From NCBI RefSeq assembly GCF_900314615.1, contig NZ_OMWA01000003.1, positions 1 through 64,000 on the forward strand: DNA of 64,000 bases, given 5' to 3'. The notes under the pieces were generated by a model, which was not told where the DNA came from, did no database searches, and worked only from the letters and a program-made list of their open reading frames with translations. This stretch comes from an uncultured Methanobrevibacter sp. (GTDB lineage: Archaea > Methanobacteriota > Methanobacteria > Methanobacteriales > Methanobacteriaceae). Positions within the stretch are counted from its first letter, which is position 1. Each line of letters starts with the position of its first letter. A program made the translations under genes and the position numbers. This document shows, piece after piece, positions 8,715 through 17,427 of the stretch.

Positions 8715-9785
8715 TTAGAATAAGAACATCTTAGCTAAGATGCCTATAACACATAATAATACGGTAGTTCCCCAGTAAGTAAGTACAATTTTTACTTCGG
8801 ACATACCATAATGATTTAAAGTATGATGTAGCGGTTCTACAGGCAGTTTAATAATATGTGCCCTGTGAAGTAAACTGACGATAACTGACAGGATTGGAAC
8901 ACCTAAAGCCAAAACTCCGAAAAATGGAATATCTCCTACCAGTACTGCTGCAGCATAACCTGTTCCCAGTACAAATGAACCTGTATCTCCCATAAATATT
9001 TTAGCAGGATATTTGTTGAATACTAAAAATCCTAAACATAATGCTGTCAATATTAAAAATGGAGGAACGATAGTTTGAGGACCAAAGAAATCGCCGTAAA
9101 AAGCACATGCCAGTGATGCAATTCCCACAATACCTGCAGCCAGACCATCCATACCGTCAATCAAGTTAACTGAATTAATACATCCTAAAATTGCTATTAC
9201 AACAACAGGAATAGCCAATATACCTAAAGTAAATCCACCTAATGTAGTGACTGCACCAGTCAGTCCCAGACATAAACCTAAAACTATCTGACATATGATT
9301 TTTTCAAGTTCTTCAGGTTCTGTTTTGATTGGAACTTCACCGATTACTTTAACTTTACCTGCATCAAGCAAATCATCAACTTCAGCTTTTGCTTTTGGTG
9401 TAGCAACACGAACCTCTTCATCAGGCTGAACTTCCAACCTGCCAAGAGTAATTACTTCATCAGAAACGTTAACAACAATTTTCTGTATTTCTTTAACTTT
9501 AAGACCAATCAAATCGTCAACAAGACCTACAATTCCTCCCGCAAGCATTATATATGACACTATAAGAATGTGATTGTTCTGATAATACAATGCTATAATT
9601 AAAGAAATTGCAAATAAGAATGCAATACCGCCCATTGTAGGAGTACCGCTCTTATGTCTATGTTCACTAACAATTGGATTGTCTGCAATCCTTGCTTGAA
9701 GCAATATTCTTTTTACATACCATGTAAAGAATATTGAAGCGCATAATGTTACTAAAAAAAGAATTAACATTTCCGTATTATTCAT
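8715..9785 (-). CDS. MraY-like phospho-sugar-peptide transferase with an extra soluble insert
   Basis: About 356 residues, multi-spanning. It belongs to the MraY/WecA polyprenyl-phosphate transferase family, with conserved 'NPIVSEHRHKSGTPTMGG', 'NLIDGMDGLAAG', 'GDTGSF' and the C-terminal 'PLHHTL' histidine motif. In Methanobacteriales it is expected to transfer a pseudomurein precursor to undecaprenyl phosphate. An unusual hydrophilic segment (~100-165, rich in Glu, Lys and Val) interrupts the membrane core after 'GLVDDLIGL'. The start at 9785 (GTGGTAAG just upstream) is chosen over the GTG at 9797, which has no ribosome binding site. Confidence 0.85.
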   Translation of the reverse strand: MNNTEMLILFLVTLCASIFFTWYVKRILLQARIADNPIVSEHRHKSGTPTMGGIAFLFAISLIIALYYQNNHILIVSYIMLAGGIVGLVDDLIGLKVKEIQKIVVNVSDEVITLGRLEVQPDEEVRVATPKAKAEVDDLLDAGKVKVIGEVPIKTEPEELEKIICQIVLGLCLGLTGAVTTLGGFTLGILAIPVVVIAILGCINSVNLIDGMDGLAAGIVGIASLACAFYGDFFGPQTIVPPFLILTALCLGFLVFNKYPAKIFMGDTGSFVLGTGYAAAVLVGDIPFFGVLALGVPILSVIVSLLHRAHIIKLPVEPLHHTLNHYGMSEVKIVLTYWGTTVLLCVIGILAKMFLF

Positions 9786-9862
9786 CTTACCACACACAAA
9801 AATTTCTAATCATTGAAGATATTTATTCATAATAGTATATAATTATAACTTATACTGATTGT

Positions 9863-10957
9863 TTAAGTTAATTTTTCAACCAAATCTTCAAGCTCTTTTT
9901 TAGAATTAGCTCTTGCTGTGATTCTCTGATAGCCTTCAGGACCATGAACAACAAAATCATTATAATCAAATGATTTTACAGGTTCATTTGGAGACGGACC
10001 TTCATAATTGCCTATAGGAATTTCTGTAGAATGATAATATTTTAATTTATCTGAAATGTTTGCAAGACTGAATTCGCCGATTGCCATATTAATCAATTCG
10101 CATAATGAATTAACACCACATGTTGCGGTTGTAAGATATCTTGTACCGTTAGGACGGGTATTGACTTCAATAGCATACAGCTGATCCCTTTCAGGACAGT
10201 ACATGAAATCCATCTCAAAGATTCCGTCAGAATCAAGGTTTCGAGCAACTTTATATGCAGTATGCTGAACCAGATTGTTGTCAAGACCTTCAACCATACA
10301 TGGACCTGTTTTAACCTTATTTAGAGGATGTGTGCCTTCAATTGTAGTTTCGCCCTTATAAATTGGAGGCAGTGCAACATATTCACCGTCAAATCCAAGT
10401 ACTTCAATTGATATTTCAGACCCTTCAATAAACTCTTCGCAAAGTGCCTGGTCGAACTTGTCAAAGTACTCATTAACGTCTTCGATTGAATTTGCAACCT
10501 TAATGTCTTTTCCGCCCTGTCCTTCACCCTGTTTTAATACAACAGGAAAATCAAGTTCCAGCTCATCAGGACTGTTTAAGATTTGATAATTTGGAGTTGC
10601 AACATTAATTTCTGAGTAAAATTCCTTGGTTTTAATTTTATTTGAAGTCAGTTCAACTGCACGTACACCCGCTGCAACGACAGGAATGCCATATTCATTT
10701 TCAACTTCCTCCTTCATATATGCAACATCTATAAGCGGAGGGTCAATTCCAATCAGAGGAACTATTGCATCTACATTCTGCATCAGTGCGACCTGTTTCG
10801 GACCGTCCATTCCGCGAGGAACGATAAATACCTGGTCAGGCAAATCCAAATTAACAGCTTCCTCATTTGATTCTGTAAGTACACTTTCTATACCTTTCTC
10901 TTTAACATACCAGTCGATGTCATCGTATAATCTTGATCCAATAAATAAAATTTTCAT
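9863..10957 (-). CDS. ATP-grasp ligase, CarB-like, of the pseudomurein cluster
   Basis: 364 residues. An N-terminal Rossmann-like domain (~1-100) precedes an ATP-grasp fold with 'FPVVLKQGEGQGGKDIKV' (ATP lid), 'ALCEEFIEGSEISIEV' and the metal-binding 'AIEVNTRPNGTR'. Such CarB/D-Ala-ligase-like proteins form amide or peptide bonds, and their position next to MraY and Mur ligase homologues suggests a step in pseudomurein peptide assembly. The substrate is unknown. The ATG overlaps the stop of the hydrogenase protease gene by four bases; the ribosome binding site is AAAGGGATT. Confidence 0.78.
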   Translation of the reverse strand: MKILFIGSRLYDDIDWYVKEKGIESVLTESNEEAVNLDLPDQVFIVPRGMDGPKQVALMQNVDAIVPLIGIDPPLIDVAYMKEEVENEYGIPVVAAGVRAVELTSNKIKTKEFYSEINVATPNYQILNSPDELELDFPVVLKQGEGQGGKDIKVANSIEDVNEYFDKFDQALCEEFIEGSEISIEVLGFDGEYVALPPIYKGETTIEGTHPLNKVKTGPCMVEGLDNNLVQHTAYKVARNLDSDGIFEMDFMYCPERDQLYAIEVNTRPNGTRYLTTATCGVNSLCELINMAIGEFSLANISDKLKYYHSTEIPIGNYEGPSPNEPVKSFDYNDFVVHGPEGYQRITARANSKKELEDLVEKLT

Positions 10958-11439
10958 AATATAATCCCTTTTAAAATGTTTACAAATTCACAGGCGGCTT
11001 TTTCAACTTTTGGTGTCGGTTCATCTGCATAATCCATGGATTCAGGTTCAATACCGACGAAAATTATTTTAAAGTCTGTGTCCTGTTCGAGATATCGTAC
11101 AAAAAATGACAGAGACATTGAATGAGTTGAAATACCAATGTTTGCAAAATCATCTTTATCGACAATTTTCATATCTCCCGCTTCACCATCCATGAGACAT
11201 GCATCCACTATAATCAGGTGGCTTGGATTTTCTTTTCGGATTTTGCCTGTAAAGTTTTCAGGAACTGTCTGAGCATCAATGAACATAATTCTGTCATCAT
11301 CTTCAATATTTTCTTTTTTCAGTTCTTTAATTATGTATGGTCCGATACCGTCATCGCATTTAAGCTCGTTACCAACGCCCAGTACAATTAATTTTTCGAA
11401 ATTTTCCAAAAAAGATTTCAACTGCAATTCAAATGACAT
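10954..11439 (-). CDS. Hydrogenase maturation protease (HycI/FrhD-type, peptidase M52)
   Basis: 161 residues, normal for the family. The nickel-sensing aspartates sit in 'LGVGNELKCDDGIGPYI' (~D29) and 'LIIVDACLMDGEAG' (D75), with a histidine in 'GISTHSMSLSFF' (~H104). This enzyme trims the C-terminus of [NiFe]-hydrogenase large subunits after nickel insertion; which hydrogenase (F420-reducing, Mvh, Ech/Eha) cannot be told. It is in an operon with an ATP-grasp protein downstream (ATGA overlap) and a methyltransferase and nikR upstream, which makes nickel-dependent expression plausible. Confidence 0.9.
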   Translation of the reverse strand: MSFELQLKSFLENFEKLIVLGVGNELKCDDGIGPYIIKELKKENIEDDDRIMFIDAQTVPENFTGKIRKENPSHLIIVDACLMDGEAGDMKIVDKDDFANIGISTHSMSLSFFVRYLEQDTDFKIIFVGIEPESMDYADEPTPKVEKAACEFVNILKGIIL

Positions 11440-11451
11440 TTATATGCACCT

Positions 11452-12219
11452 TTATAGAATATCTGTTTCGATACTCTCAATTCCATTTCCCATTATATAT
11501 TTTAGTTTTACAATTATTAAATCATTGGCTTTTACATTGGTCTCTTTAACCGGAACCATTAAAGGCGGATTAAACATAGGTGTTGGTCCTGCAATGAGGT
11601 TATCATTTAATTTTGTGAATGTTGTGATTTTAATTCCATTAATCCTTGCACTTTTTGCTGCTTTAAATTCTATTTCCGCATCAAATTCAGGATTGATATC
11701 ATCGAGAAAATCAAATTGGGAGTAAATTACAGGCCTTGAGATAACTTCATATTTTGCATTTTCATCCCAGTGAAGATATTCCCTTTCCATAAAAACAAGC
11801 TCGGCGGAATTGATAACTCCCTGTGGAATGATTTTACCATCTTCTTTCAAATATTTTTTAGCATGATTGAGGATTGGAACTTCCTCTTCATCAATCAGGG
11901 CTGTATCCATCATCTCGCAAACGATCAAATCAGCTTTCCGGTCAAAATCATATTCTAAAACATCACTGTTGACTACATTGACATTTTTAAAATCTGAAAG
12001 ATTTTCTTTTGCACAGTTAAATGTGCTTCTGTCTACTTCAACAGCTGTAATCTCTTTAAAATATTCGCTTAAAAAATAAGATAAGACTCCACTACCACAT
12101 CCCAAATCAAAAGCCAAATCAGCATTTGTATCATTGTCTTTTATGGCCTGATAAAAGGCCGCCAATCTGTCTGAATCCTTAAGCAGGTCAAAATGGTAAG
12201 GAGTAGTTTTGAATTTCAT
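11452..12219 (-). CDS. Class I SAM methyltransferase, PRMT/COG4076-like
   Basis: 255 residues. The SAM motif is DLGCGSGVLSYFLSEYF (~38-54), and motif II (VEVDRSTFNCAKENL) and a post-I 'DLIVCEMMDTALIDEEEVPIL' segment follow. That segment resembles the double-glutamate loop of protein arginine methyltransferases, and a C-terminal beta-barrel-like region completes the match to COG4076 ('predicted RNA methylase'). The substrate is unknown. It lies 6 bp after the nikR stop and 12 bp before the hydrogenase protease, so co-transcription is very likely. No strong ribosome binding site precedes the ATG. Confidence 0.75.
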   Translation of the reverse strand: MKFKTTPYHFDLLKDSDRLAAFYQAIKDNDTNADLAFDLGCGSGVLSYFLSEYFKEITAVEVDRSTFNCAKENLSDFKNVNVVNSDVLEYDFDRKADLIVCEMMDTALIDEEEVPILNHAKKYLKEDGKIIPQGVINSAELVFMEREYLHWDENAKYEVISRPVIYSQFDFLDDINPEFDAEIEFKAAKSARINGIKITTFTKLNDNLIAGPTPMFNPPLMVPVKETNVKANDLIIVKLKYIMGNGIESIETDIL

Positions 12220-12225
12220 GAGAAC

Positions 12226-12678
12226 TTAATGATGGTGGTGTGCATGACTGTGAGAGTGGTCCGGTTCATTAAATTCTTCACCGTTTGCAGTACTTGTGAG
12301 TTTAACGTGTTCGACACCTTTGAGTCTCATAATCCTTTCAGTTAAATCACGGATTTCTGCAATATCACCATTTACGACAATAATTTCCATACAATATTTG
12401 TCGGTCATGTGAATGTGCATACTGGTATTGATTTCATTTCTGAAGCTGTGCTGAATATCTGCTAGGCTTTCCATAACACCAGTGTAATGATGATCATAGA
12501 TAACTGTTATAATACCAATTCTTTGACCTTCCATAGAGTTCATCCATTGGTATCTTACAATATAATCCTGAAGTGCATCCCGAATTCCTTTTGAACGTGA
12601 CTGATATCCCCTTTCTCGTAATACTTCGTCAAAATCTGCTAATAACTTTTTAGGTAATGACATACTTATTCTCATCAT
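12226..12678 (-). CDS. nikR: Nickel-responsive transcriptional regulator NikR
   Basis: 150 residues. The N-terminal ribbon-helix-helix (1-48) is followed by an ACT-like metal-binding domain. The four nickel ligands of E. coli NikR (H76, H87, H89, C95) all match here as H77, H88, H90 and C96. The C-terminus ends in a histidine-rich tail (~138-150), which could bind extra nickel. It heads a run with a methyltransferase and a hydrogenase maturation protease, a sensible regulon for a nickel-dependent methanogen. No ribosome binding site precedes the ATG, suggesting a leaderless or short-leader transcript. Confidence 0.95.
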   Translation of the reverse strand: MMRISMSLPKKLLADFDEVLRERGYQSRSKGIRDALQDYIVRYQWMNSMEGQRIGIITVIYDHHYTGVMESLADIQHSFRNEINTSMHIHMTDKYCMEIIVVNGDIAEIRDLTERIMRLKGVEHVKLTSTANGEEFNEPDHSHSHAHHHH

Positions 12679-12726
12679 AAAAACACATCGATTTACATAT
12701 TGTTAATAAATATTATATTTTAAAAA

Positions 12727-12780
12727 TATATAAATGTTATGATAAATATGAAAAAAAATATTACTTTTTTATATCATAAC
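12727..12780 (-). promoter_or_regulatory. nikR promoter with inverted-repeat candidate operator
   Basis: A TATA box (TTTATATA on the minus strand, 12734-12727) lies ~49 bp upstream of the nikR ATG. Directly upstream of it are the perfect 9-bp arms GTTATGATA (12736-12744) and TATCATAAC (12772-12780), separated by 27 bp. NikR binds palindromic half-sites, so autoregulation is possible. The spacing is longer than in E. coli. An alternative is a hairpin ending the upstream gene. Confidence 0.45.
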
Positions 12781-12783
12781 GTA

Positions 12784-13251
12784 TTATCCAACCAGAAGAT
12801 AATATTCCCCATCTTCTTTAGTGATGGATTTTAAAAGCCCTTTATTTTGCAGAGACAATATGATATGATACATTCTAAAATTAGTGAGTTTTAAATCCCC
12901 ATATAATAAATGGCCTTCTAAAATATACTTGGAAACAAGATTTTTATCATCAACCAAATCCCGAATCAGTTTATATGATTCCTTTTCCTTCATGTTCAAT
13001 TCCAGCTCTTCCAAATCCTGTTTGGAATTAACCGTATTAATTTCTTTTTCATGTTCAGACAGGCTAGCTTTATTGTCTTTAAAAACAACCAAATCTTTGT
13101 CCTGAAGCTCCTCTAAAATCTCAACTAAATCATATTCGTGAAATCCCAGTTCCTTTCTTAAAACAGAGGTAGGAACTCCGTCAGGATACTCTATATTAAA
13201 TATTTTAATCTGGTCGAGAACAACCTGTTCTTTTTTAGTAATGGTAATCAT
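12784..13251 (-). CDS. Predicted winged-helix protein, unknown function
   Basis: 155 residues. The N-terminal ~65 residues look like a winged helix ('KKEQVVLDQIKIFNIEYPDGVPTSVLRKELGFHEYDLVEILEELQDKDLVVFKDN'). A charged linker follows, then a second helical region ending 'RMYHIILSLQNKGLLKSITKEDGEYYLLVG', which reads like a second, weaker winged helix. No named family is recognised. It lies upstream of nikR on the same strand, with the candidate operator between the two. Confidence 0.6.
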   Translation of the reverse strand: MITITKKEQVVLDQIKIFNIEYPDGVPTSVLRKELGFHEYDLVEILEELQDKDLVVFKDNKASLSEHEKEINTVNSKQDLEELELNMKEKESYKLIRDLVDDKNLVSKYILEGHLLYGDLKLTNFRMYHIILSLQNKGLLKSITKEDGEYYLLVG

Positions 13252-13307
13252 ATAATCAATTCTAATAGTTTTATAATAATATTTTTTAATTTAATATTAC
13301 TTAATGT

Positions 13308-13952
13308 TTATGATAACTGCATTTCGTTTTCCAGTGCCTTAGCTTCCTGGCGGTTTTTCTCGGCATTTTCTTCGGGAGTCAAGTCATAAGGTCTTGTGAA
13401 AAATAAATCCATATCATTTACAACCTGGCAAATTGACATATGGAGAAGTTCTTTAAGAGCTAGGCTTTTCTGAACTCTGTTCAATGATTCATCTGTGTAA
13501 ATCCTATCATGGTCCTGCTTATACTCCTGACGAATTTTTTCAGGGTCCAAATCATTTTGAAGTTTTGATTCCTCATACTCTTCGGTAAGCATTAAAAAGC
13601 TGATCAGTTCTTCCTTTTCATCTGCAAAGTCATTTTCCTCATCAGCAATAACCCTGTGGAAATACTGATAGACAGACTGGAAAACATCCCTTGAAACGTT
13701 GCCGTTAAGGATATTTTCTATAAATAAATCAAAAGCCTCTGAAATATAGTATTTGCCGTTTTCCACTTTGGTTGAAAATACCAGCTCATTTTCAACATTA
13801 GCTACATATTGAACAATAACAATTTCCCTGCCTTTTTCAAATGTATTAGTGTTGAATTTGGTGTTTTTTAATTTATAATCAGCATTGGTTTTTAAAGCAT
13901 TTTCAATTTCTTCAATTTCCTCTTTTGAAATCTCCATAAATCTTTCATCCAT
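13308..13952 (-). CDS. Hypothetical acidic, helix-rich protein
   Basis: 214 residues, strongly acidic, no signal peptide or membrane helix. The middle ('ENELVFSTKVENGKYYISEAFDLFIENIL') is predicted alpha/beta and the rest helical ('ADEENDFADEKEELISFLMLTEEYEESKLQNDLDPEKIRQEYKQDHDRI'). I recognise no family. GGAGATG lies just before the ATG at 13952 (from the plus strand 'catctcc'), supporting the start. It is divergent from the DUF2115 gene across a 61-bp promoter gap. Confidence 0.62.
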   Translation of the reverse strand: MDERFMEISKEEIEEIENALKTNADYKLKNTKFNTNTFEKGREIVIVQYVANVENELVFSTKVENGKYYISEAFDLFIENILNGNVSRDVFQSVYQYFHRVIADEENDFADEKEELISFLMLTEEYEESKLQNDLDPEKIRQEYKQDHDRIYTDESLNRVQKSLALKELLHMSICQVVNDMDLFFTRPYDLTPEENAEKNRQEAKALENEMQLS

Positions 13953-14013
13953 TGAAACATCTCCACTATTAATTAGTTATATTTTATTAATTATAAATTT
14001 TATAAAGTTAATC

Positions 14014-14565
14014 ATGAATGCTGAAGACATATTAACAGAACTTAAAGAATTATCTCCAAATGATAAAATTACAAAATCAGAACTGATGGTGATACTTAAA
14101 AAATATGCCCGTATCATCTCTGTAAACGATTTGATGCTGGCTACAGCACGAATGAGAAAAGACGGAGAATATGTTCAGGCAAATTACCGTGAAAAATACC
14201 TTAAAGTCTATATAAAATATTTTATAATGCGCATGAAGGAAGTTAAAGAAAAAGAGGATTATGTAGATACTCCAATAGATAAAAAAGCATTTGACGAATC
14301 ATTTCCTATGCTTAAGAGAACCTTTGAAAAGGAAAGGCTTGGAAATGCCGATGATGACAAGTTCCCGTTAATATATGTAATTACAGCACTTTACACCACA
14401 TTCATTTTAGAAGAACCGATTCATCCAGTTGGAAGTGAATTTCCAGGAAGTTTGTTTGTGGAAGAGAAAAATGGAGAATTTTTCTGTCCGGTTAAGGAAA
14501 ACCAAAAGGACAATGTCAATGCTATCTGCCATTTATGCCTTGCAGAACAGACCCCTAACATTTAG
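14014..14565 (+). CDS. UPF0305/DUF2115 family protein
   Basis: 183 residues, all-helical, ending with a CxxC-type segment ('FFCPVKENQKDNVNAICHLCLAEQ'). This matches the archaeal UPF0305 (DUF2115) family of unknown function, found in methanogens. The ATG at 14014 is chosen because further upstream codons in this frame run antisense through the divergent gene. No ribosome binding site is present, and TTATAAAT lies ~20 bp upstream, so a leaderless transcript is likely. The LOG-type gene follows after 8 bp. Confidence 0.72.
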   Translation: MNAEDILTELKELSPNDKITKSELMVILKKYARIISVNDLMLATARMRKDGEYVQANYREKYLKVYIKYFIMRMKEVKEKEDYVDTPIDKKAFDESFPMLKRTFEKERLGNADDDKFPLIYVITALYTTFILEEPIHPVGSEFPGSLFVEEKNGEFFCPVKENQKDNVNAICHLCLAEQTPNI

Positions 14566-14573
14566 GTGATAAG

Positions 14574-15101
14574 ATGAGAATATGTCTTTACGGATCAGGA
14601 AGCCCGGATATTGATGAGATTTATACAGATGAAGCTTACAGATTAGGAAGTGAAATTGCAAAAAGAGGCCACAGCCTTGTTTTTGGCGGAGGAGATACTG
14701 GAATGATGGGAGCATGTGCAAAAGGCGTTCGTGACAATGACGGGAAAAGTTTAGGAATAGCTCCGCCATGGATTGGAAACTTTGAACCTTTATGTGATGA
14801 CTGCAGCGAATTTATATATGTCGACTCAATGGATGAGCGAAAAAACAAATTTGTGGAAAATTCAGACGCATTCATAATATCTCCAGGAGGAATAGGCACC
14901 CTGGATGAATTTTTCGAAATCATAACCCTCAAAAAACTAAAACAGCACGATAAGGAAATTATAGTATTCAACATCTCAGGTTTCTTTGATACAATGCTTA
15001 AAATGATTGATGAGATGAGTGAAAAAGGTTTTCTCTACAAACAGGAGCACATATTTAAAGTAGCTTACAGCATAGAGGAGATATTTGAAATTTTGGAATG
15101 A
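14574..15101 (+). CDS. LOG family nucleotide 5'-monophosphate phosphoribohydrolase-like protein
   Basis: 175 residues, typical of the TIGR00730/LOG family. The signature 'ISPGGIGTLDEFFE' (PGGxGTxxE, ~101-114) is present, together with 'LVFGGGDTGMMGACAKGV' and the arginine of 'MDERKNKFV'. Family members cleave the N-glycosidic bond of nucleoside monophosphates and were once misnamed lysine decarboxylases. The role in methanogens is unknown. A GGTGATAAG ribosome binding site precedes the start. The gene overlaps the next by four bases (ATGA). Confidence 0.87.
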   Translation: MRICLYGSGSPDIDEIYTDEAYRLGSEIAKRGHSLVFGGGDTGMMGACAKGVRDNDGKSLGIAPPWIGNFEPLCDDCSEFIYVDSMDERKNKFVENSDAFIISPGGIGTLDEFFEIITLKKLKQHDKEIIVFNISGFFDTMLKMIDEMSEKGFLYKQEHIFKVAYSIEEIFEILE

Positions 15102-15766
15102 AATTAAAAGTGATTTCAATGATAAGTGATAGTGAAGCTTTACAGATTGCTCAAAAAATAGAAAATGCCGGTAATATCGATATTAAAAAAACCATTGAAA
15201 AAGCAGCTACTGCAGGATATCTTGGAGAAGAACATTTCTACTGCACAGTTATTGAAGAAGGCGGAATGACACATATGGTTCCTGAAATTTTCGGTGACAG
15301 ATACAAATCCATGAAGCTGGACAATCTTTATTTTGACATCATCTCCAAAGCCCTTGACCATGATGGAATTTACATTTCACTCGGCTACTGCGCAGCCAAT
15401 ATGATGATTCCGGACAGCGAATGCAGTGAAATAATCGAATATGACGACTATGATTTGGATGATGATGAACTGGAATATCTTGTGGAATATGCACTGATTA
15501 CAGCTGATGAGGTTAAAAAATTCAGAGTTTATGCTGAAGAAGGAATTGCTGCTCATGAGAGAACTGAAGATGTCGGATTAATGATAAACATTATAGATGG
15601 AGAATATAAAGCCTATTTTGCACTTCGCTCAACAGACCAGTGCATGTCAAGCTTCAGAGTTCTTCCGTTAGGTGTTGATTATCAAAAGGAACACCCGTTA
15701 TCACTTAAAAATCCGATCAATAAAATATTAATTGAAATGATCAGCAAAACTGTTGTTTTAAAATAA
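15098..15766 (+). CDS. Hypothetical soluble protein
   Basis: 222 residues, acidic in the middle ('ECSEIIEYDDYDLDDDELEYLVEYAL'). No signal peptide, membrane helix or recognised motif. The first ATG overlaps the LOG gene stop (ATGA). A second in-frame ATG at 15119 is preceded by AGTGATTTCA, which resembles the local ribosome binding site pattern, so the true start could be seven codons later. It is probably co-transcribed with the LOG gene. The function is unknown. Confidence 0.6.
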   Translation: MKLKVISMISDSEALQIAQKIENAGNIDIKKTIEKAATAGYLGEEHFYCTVIEEGGMTHMVPEIFGDRYKSMKLDNLYFDIISKALDHDGIYISLGYCAANMMIPDSECSEIIEYDDYDLDDDELEYLVEYALITADEVKKFRVYAEEGIAAHERTEDVGLMINIIDGEYKAYFALRSTDQCMSSFRVLPLGVDYQKEHPLSLKNPINKILIEMISKTVVLK

Positions 15767-15806
15767 TGATTTTCAAAAAAAATCAATGACTGAACATTGA
15801 ACTTTT

Positions 15807-16340
15807 TCAGATACTTTTTCCCAGATTATATGCCTCATCAGGGTATTTTGAGAATTTGGTCATTGATGGAGTTCCGCAGCCATAACCTAAAACCCTTCCG
15901 CAGTCGGTTAAATTGAGATAGCGAAGCAATGTATCATAATGAGATTGCAAAGCGTCAAATGTCCAGTCATCACTGTTATATGCAACTGTCAGAAGTGCTG
16001 ACTTCATATGTTTCTGCTGAATTGAAAAGTTTCTGGAGCAGAATCTGTCAACAAGTATTTTTAGCTGTGCAGACATTCCGTAATAATACAAAGGAGTTAC
16101 GAAAACCATCATGTCAGCATCGATAATTTTTTCTCGGATTTCATCCATATCATCACTTAAGATGCATTCTCCTTCATAACCGCAGTGCACACATCCTATG
16201 CAGGGAGAAATATCCGCATGGGCAGCATCTATCTCTTCGACGCTGTGGCCTGCTTCGAGGGCTCCTTTTGTGAAATTTTCAGCCAACATATTTGATGAAC
16301 CATTTTTGTTGGGACTTCCTTTCAAAACTACTATTTTCAT
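15807..16340 (-). CDS. Flavodoxin-like NAD(P)H-dependent FMN reductase / iron-sulfur flavoprotein family
   Basis: 177 residues from ATG 16340, chosen for its GAGGTTT ribosome binding site. The FMN phosphate loop is 'LKGSPNKNGSSNML' (~6-19), followed by 'CIGCVHCGYEGECILSDDM' with three closely spaced cysteines and 'DADMMVFVTPLYYYGMSAQLKILVDR'. This is the NADPH-dependent FMN reductase (PF03358/PF12682-like) family. The compact cysteine motif recalls archaeal iron-sulfur flavoproteins, but cluster binding is unproven. The partner and substrate are unknown. Confidence 0.8.
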   Translation of the reverse strand: MKIVVLKGSPNKNGSSNMLAENFTKGALEAGHSVEEIDAAHADISPCIGCVHCGYEGECILSDDMDEIREKIIDADMMVFVTPLYYYGMSAQLKILVDRFCSRNFSIQQKHMKSALLTVAYNSDDWTFDALQSHYDTLLRYLNLTDCGRVLGYGCGTPSMTKFSKYPDEAYNLGKSI

Positions 16341-16416
16341 ATCTAAAACCTCTTTATATAGATTTAAATAATCCAAAATATATATCATTTATTACCTATT
16401 AAAAGGAGATTAAAAA

Positions 16417-16872
16417 ATGAAAAGCAAATCAATAATCCTGGCATTAGCTGTTCTCATAATGGCATGCAGCATTACAGCTATTTCAGCAGAAAGTGCAAGT
16501 GTAGGAGACTACACTTTTGAAATTCCGGACGACTATAAATCAACCGACATTACAGACACCCAGGCAACCCTGGAAAAAGATGACACCCATGCGATTGTTG
16601 TCATATTTGCAGACAGTGTTTCAAGCAGTGATGATGCAAAAGCAAACCTTGAATCAAAAGGATATACATTTATAGGTCAGAACAGCTATGATGCAAACGG
16701 TTACTCCGTTAATCAGCAAAATTTTGAAAAAGACAGCCTTACAGTATACAGCTATGATTTCGAAATGAAAGACGGCAAATACTGTGTTATAACATATACC
16801 ATCCCAAGCAGTGAACAGCCTGGAGAAAACGATGACAATCCAGTTACTGACATTATTAAAAGTTTAAAATAA
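16417..16872 (+). CDS. Secreted small protein, unknown function
   Basis: 151 residues. A clear signal peptide (~1-24, ending ISAES) precedes a ~125-residue domain with regular beta-strand character ('GDYTFEIPDDYKSTDITDTQATLEKDDTHAIVVIFAD'). This pattern is seen in secreted Methanobrevibacter proteins of unknown function. A strong AAGGAGATT ribosome binding site lies seven bases before the ATG. A perfect hairpin terminator begins inside the last codons. It is probably monocistronic. Confidence 0.72.
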   Translation: MKSKSIILALAVLIMACSITAISAESASVGDYTFEIPDDYKSTDITDTQATLEKDDTHAIVVIFADSVSSSDDAKANLESKGYTFIGQNSYDANGYSVNQQNFEKDSLTVYSYDFEMKDGKYCVITYTIPSSEQPGENDDNPVTDIIKSLK

Positions 16873-16893
16873 CCTTTTAAAGGTTATTTTTTT
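16867..16893 (+). terminator. Stop-codon hairpin terminator
   Basis: AAATAACCTTT (16867-16877) pairs perfectly with AAAGGTTATTT (16879-16889) and is followed by a run of Ts. The TAA stop of the secreted protein gene lies within the stem. Confidence 0.65.
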
Positions 16894-16921
16894 CTATTTT
16901 TTACATATTTTTTCAAAACTC

Positions 16922-17116
16922 TCATTTCAAAGAATAGAATATTGACCTGACTATTATAATTAGACAGCAGATACTTATTGCAACAGGATAACCTGACAAT
17001 GCAACAATCACACCAACAACAAATAATATTAACGGAATAATCATACCATTTTTAATGTTTAGTGCATTTATCAAGTTTTCATCATCAGGATTCACTTTAA
17101 TTAAAGTTCTGGCCAT
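16922..17116 (-). CDS. Small two-helix membrane protein
   Basis: 64 residues from ATG 17116 (MARTLIKVNPDDENLI...). A short charged N-terminus is followed by two hydrophobic helices (~26-43 and ~46-60). Longer reading upstream to 17212 gives an unlikely cysteine-rich extension, so the later start is preferred, although neither start has a clear ribosome binding site. No family is recognised. It could be a real small membrane protein or a chance frame. Confidence 0.42.
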   Translation of the reverse strand: MARTLIKVNPDDENLINALNIKNGMIIPLILFVVGVIVALSGYPVAISICCLIIIVRSIFYSLK

Positions 17117-17427
17117 CAGATAATGTATAATATTTATGCAATTAAAAGTGCAATTCATCTCCGGCTTAAAGAAGCCGAAGAATTCTTGCACAACAATGTT
17201 AAAGCAAGACATTTTGAAATTTAATATGAATTAACAAATTACAGTAAAATAATTTAAATAACCATTAAATTATAAAATGATGTTCAAATTACAATATGAA
17301 AACAATTTAATCATTTTATAACTAAAAAATACATTAAACTCAATATTAATAGAAATAAAAACTTTAAATCTTTAAATACTACAAAAATCAATATACTCTC
17401 AGAGTCTCATCATATTGAGGTGATTAA

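Noticed and set aside
17404..17425. ATGATGA followed by CTGA on the minus strand
   Set aside because: Only four bases separate the boxes, too short for a guide, and there is no second pair.
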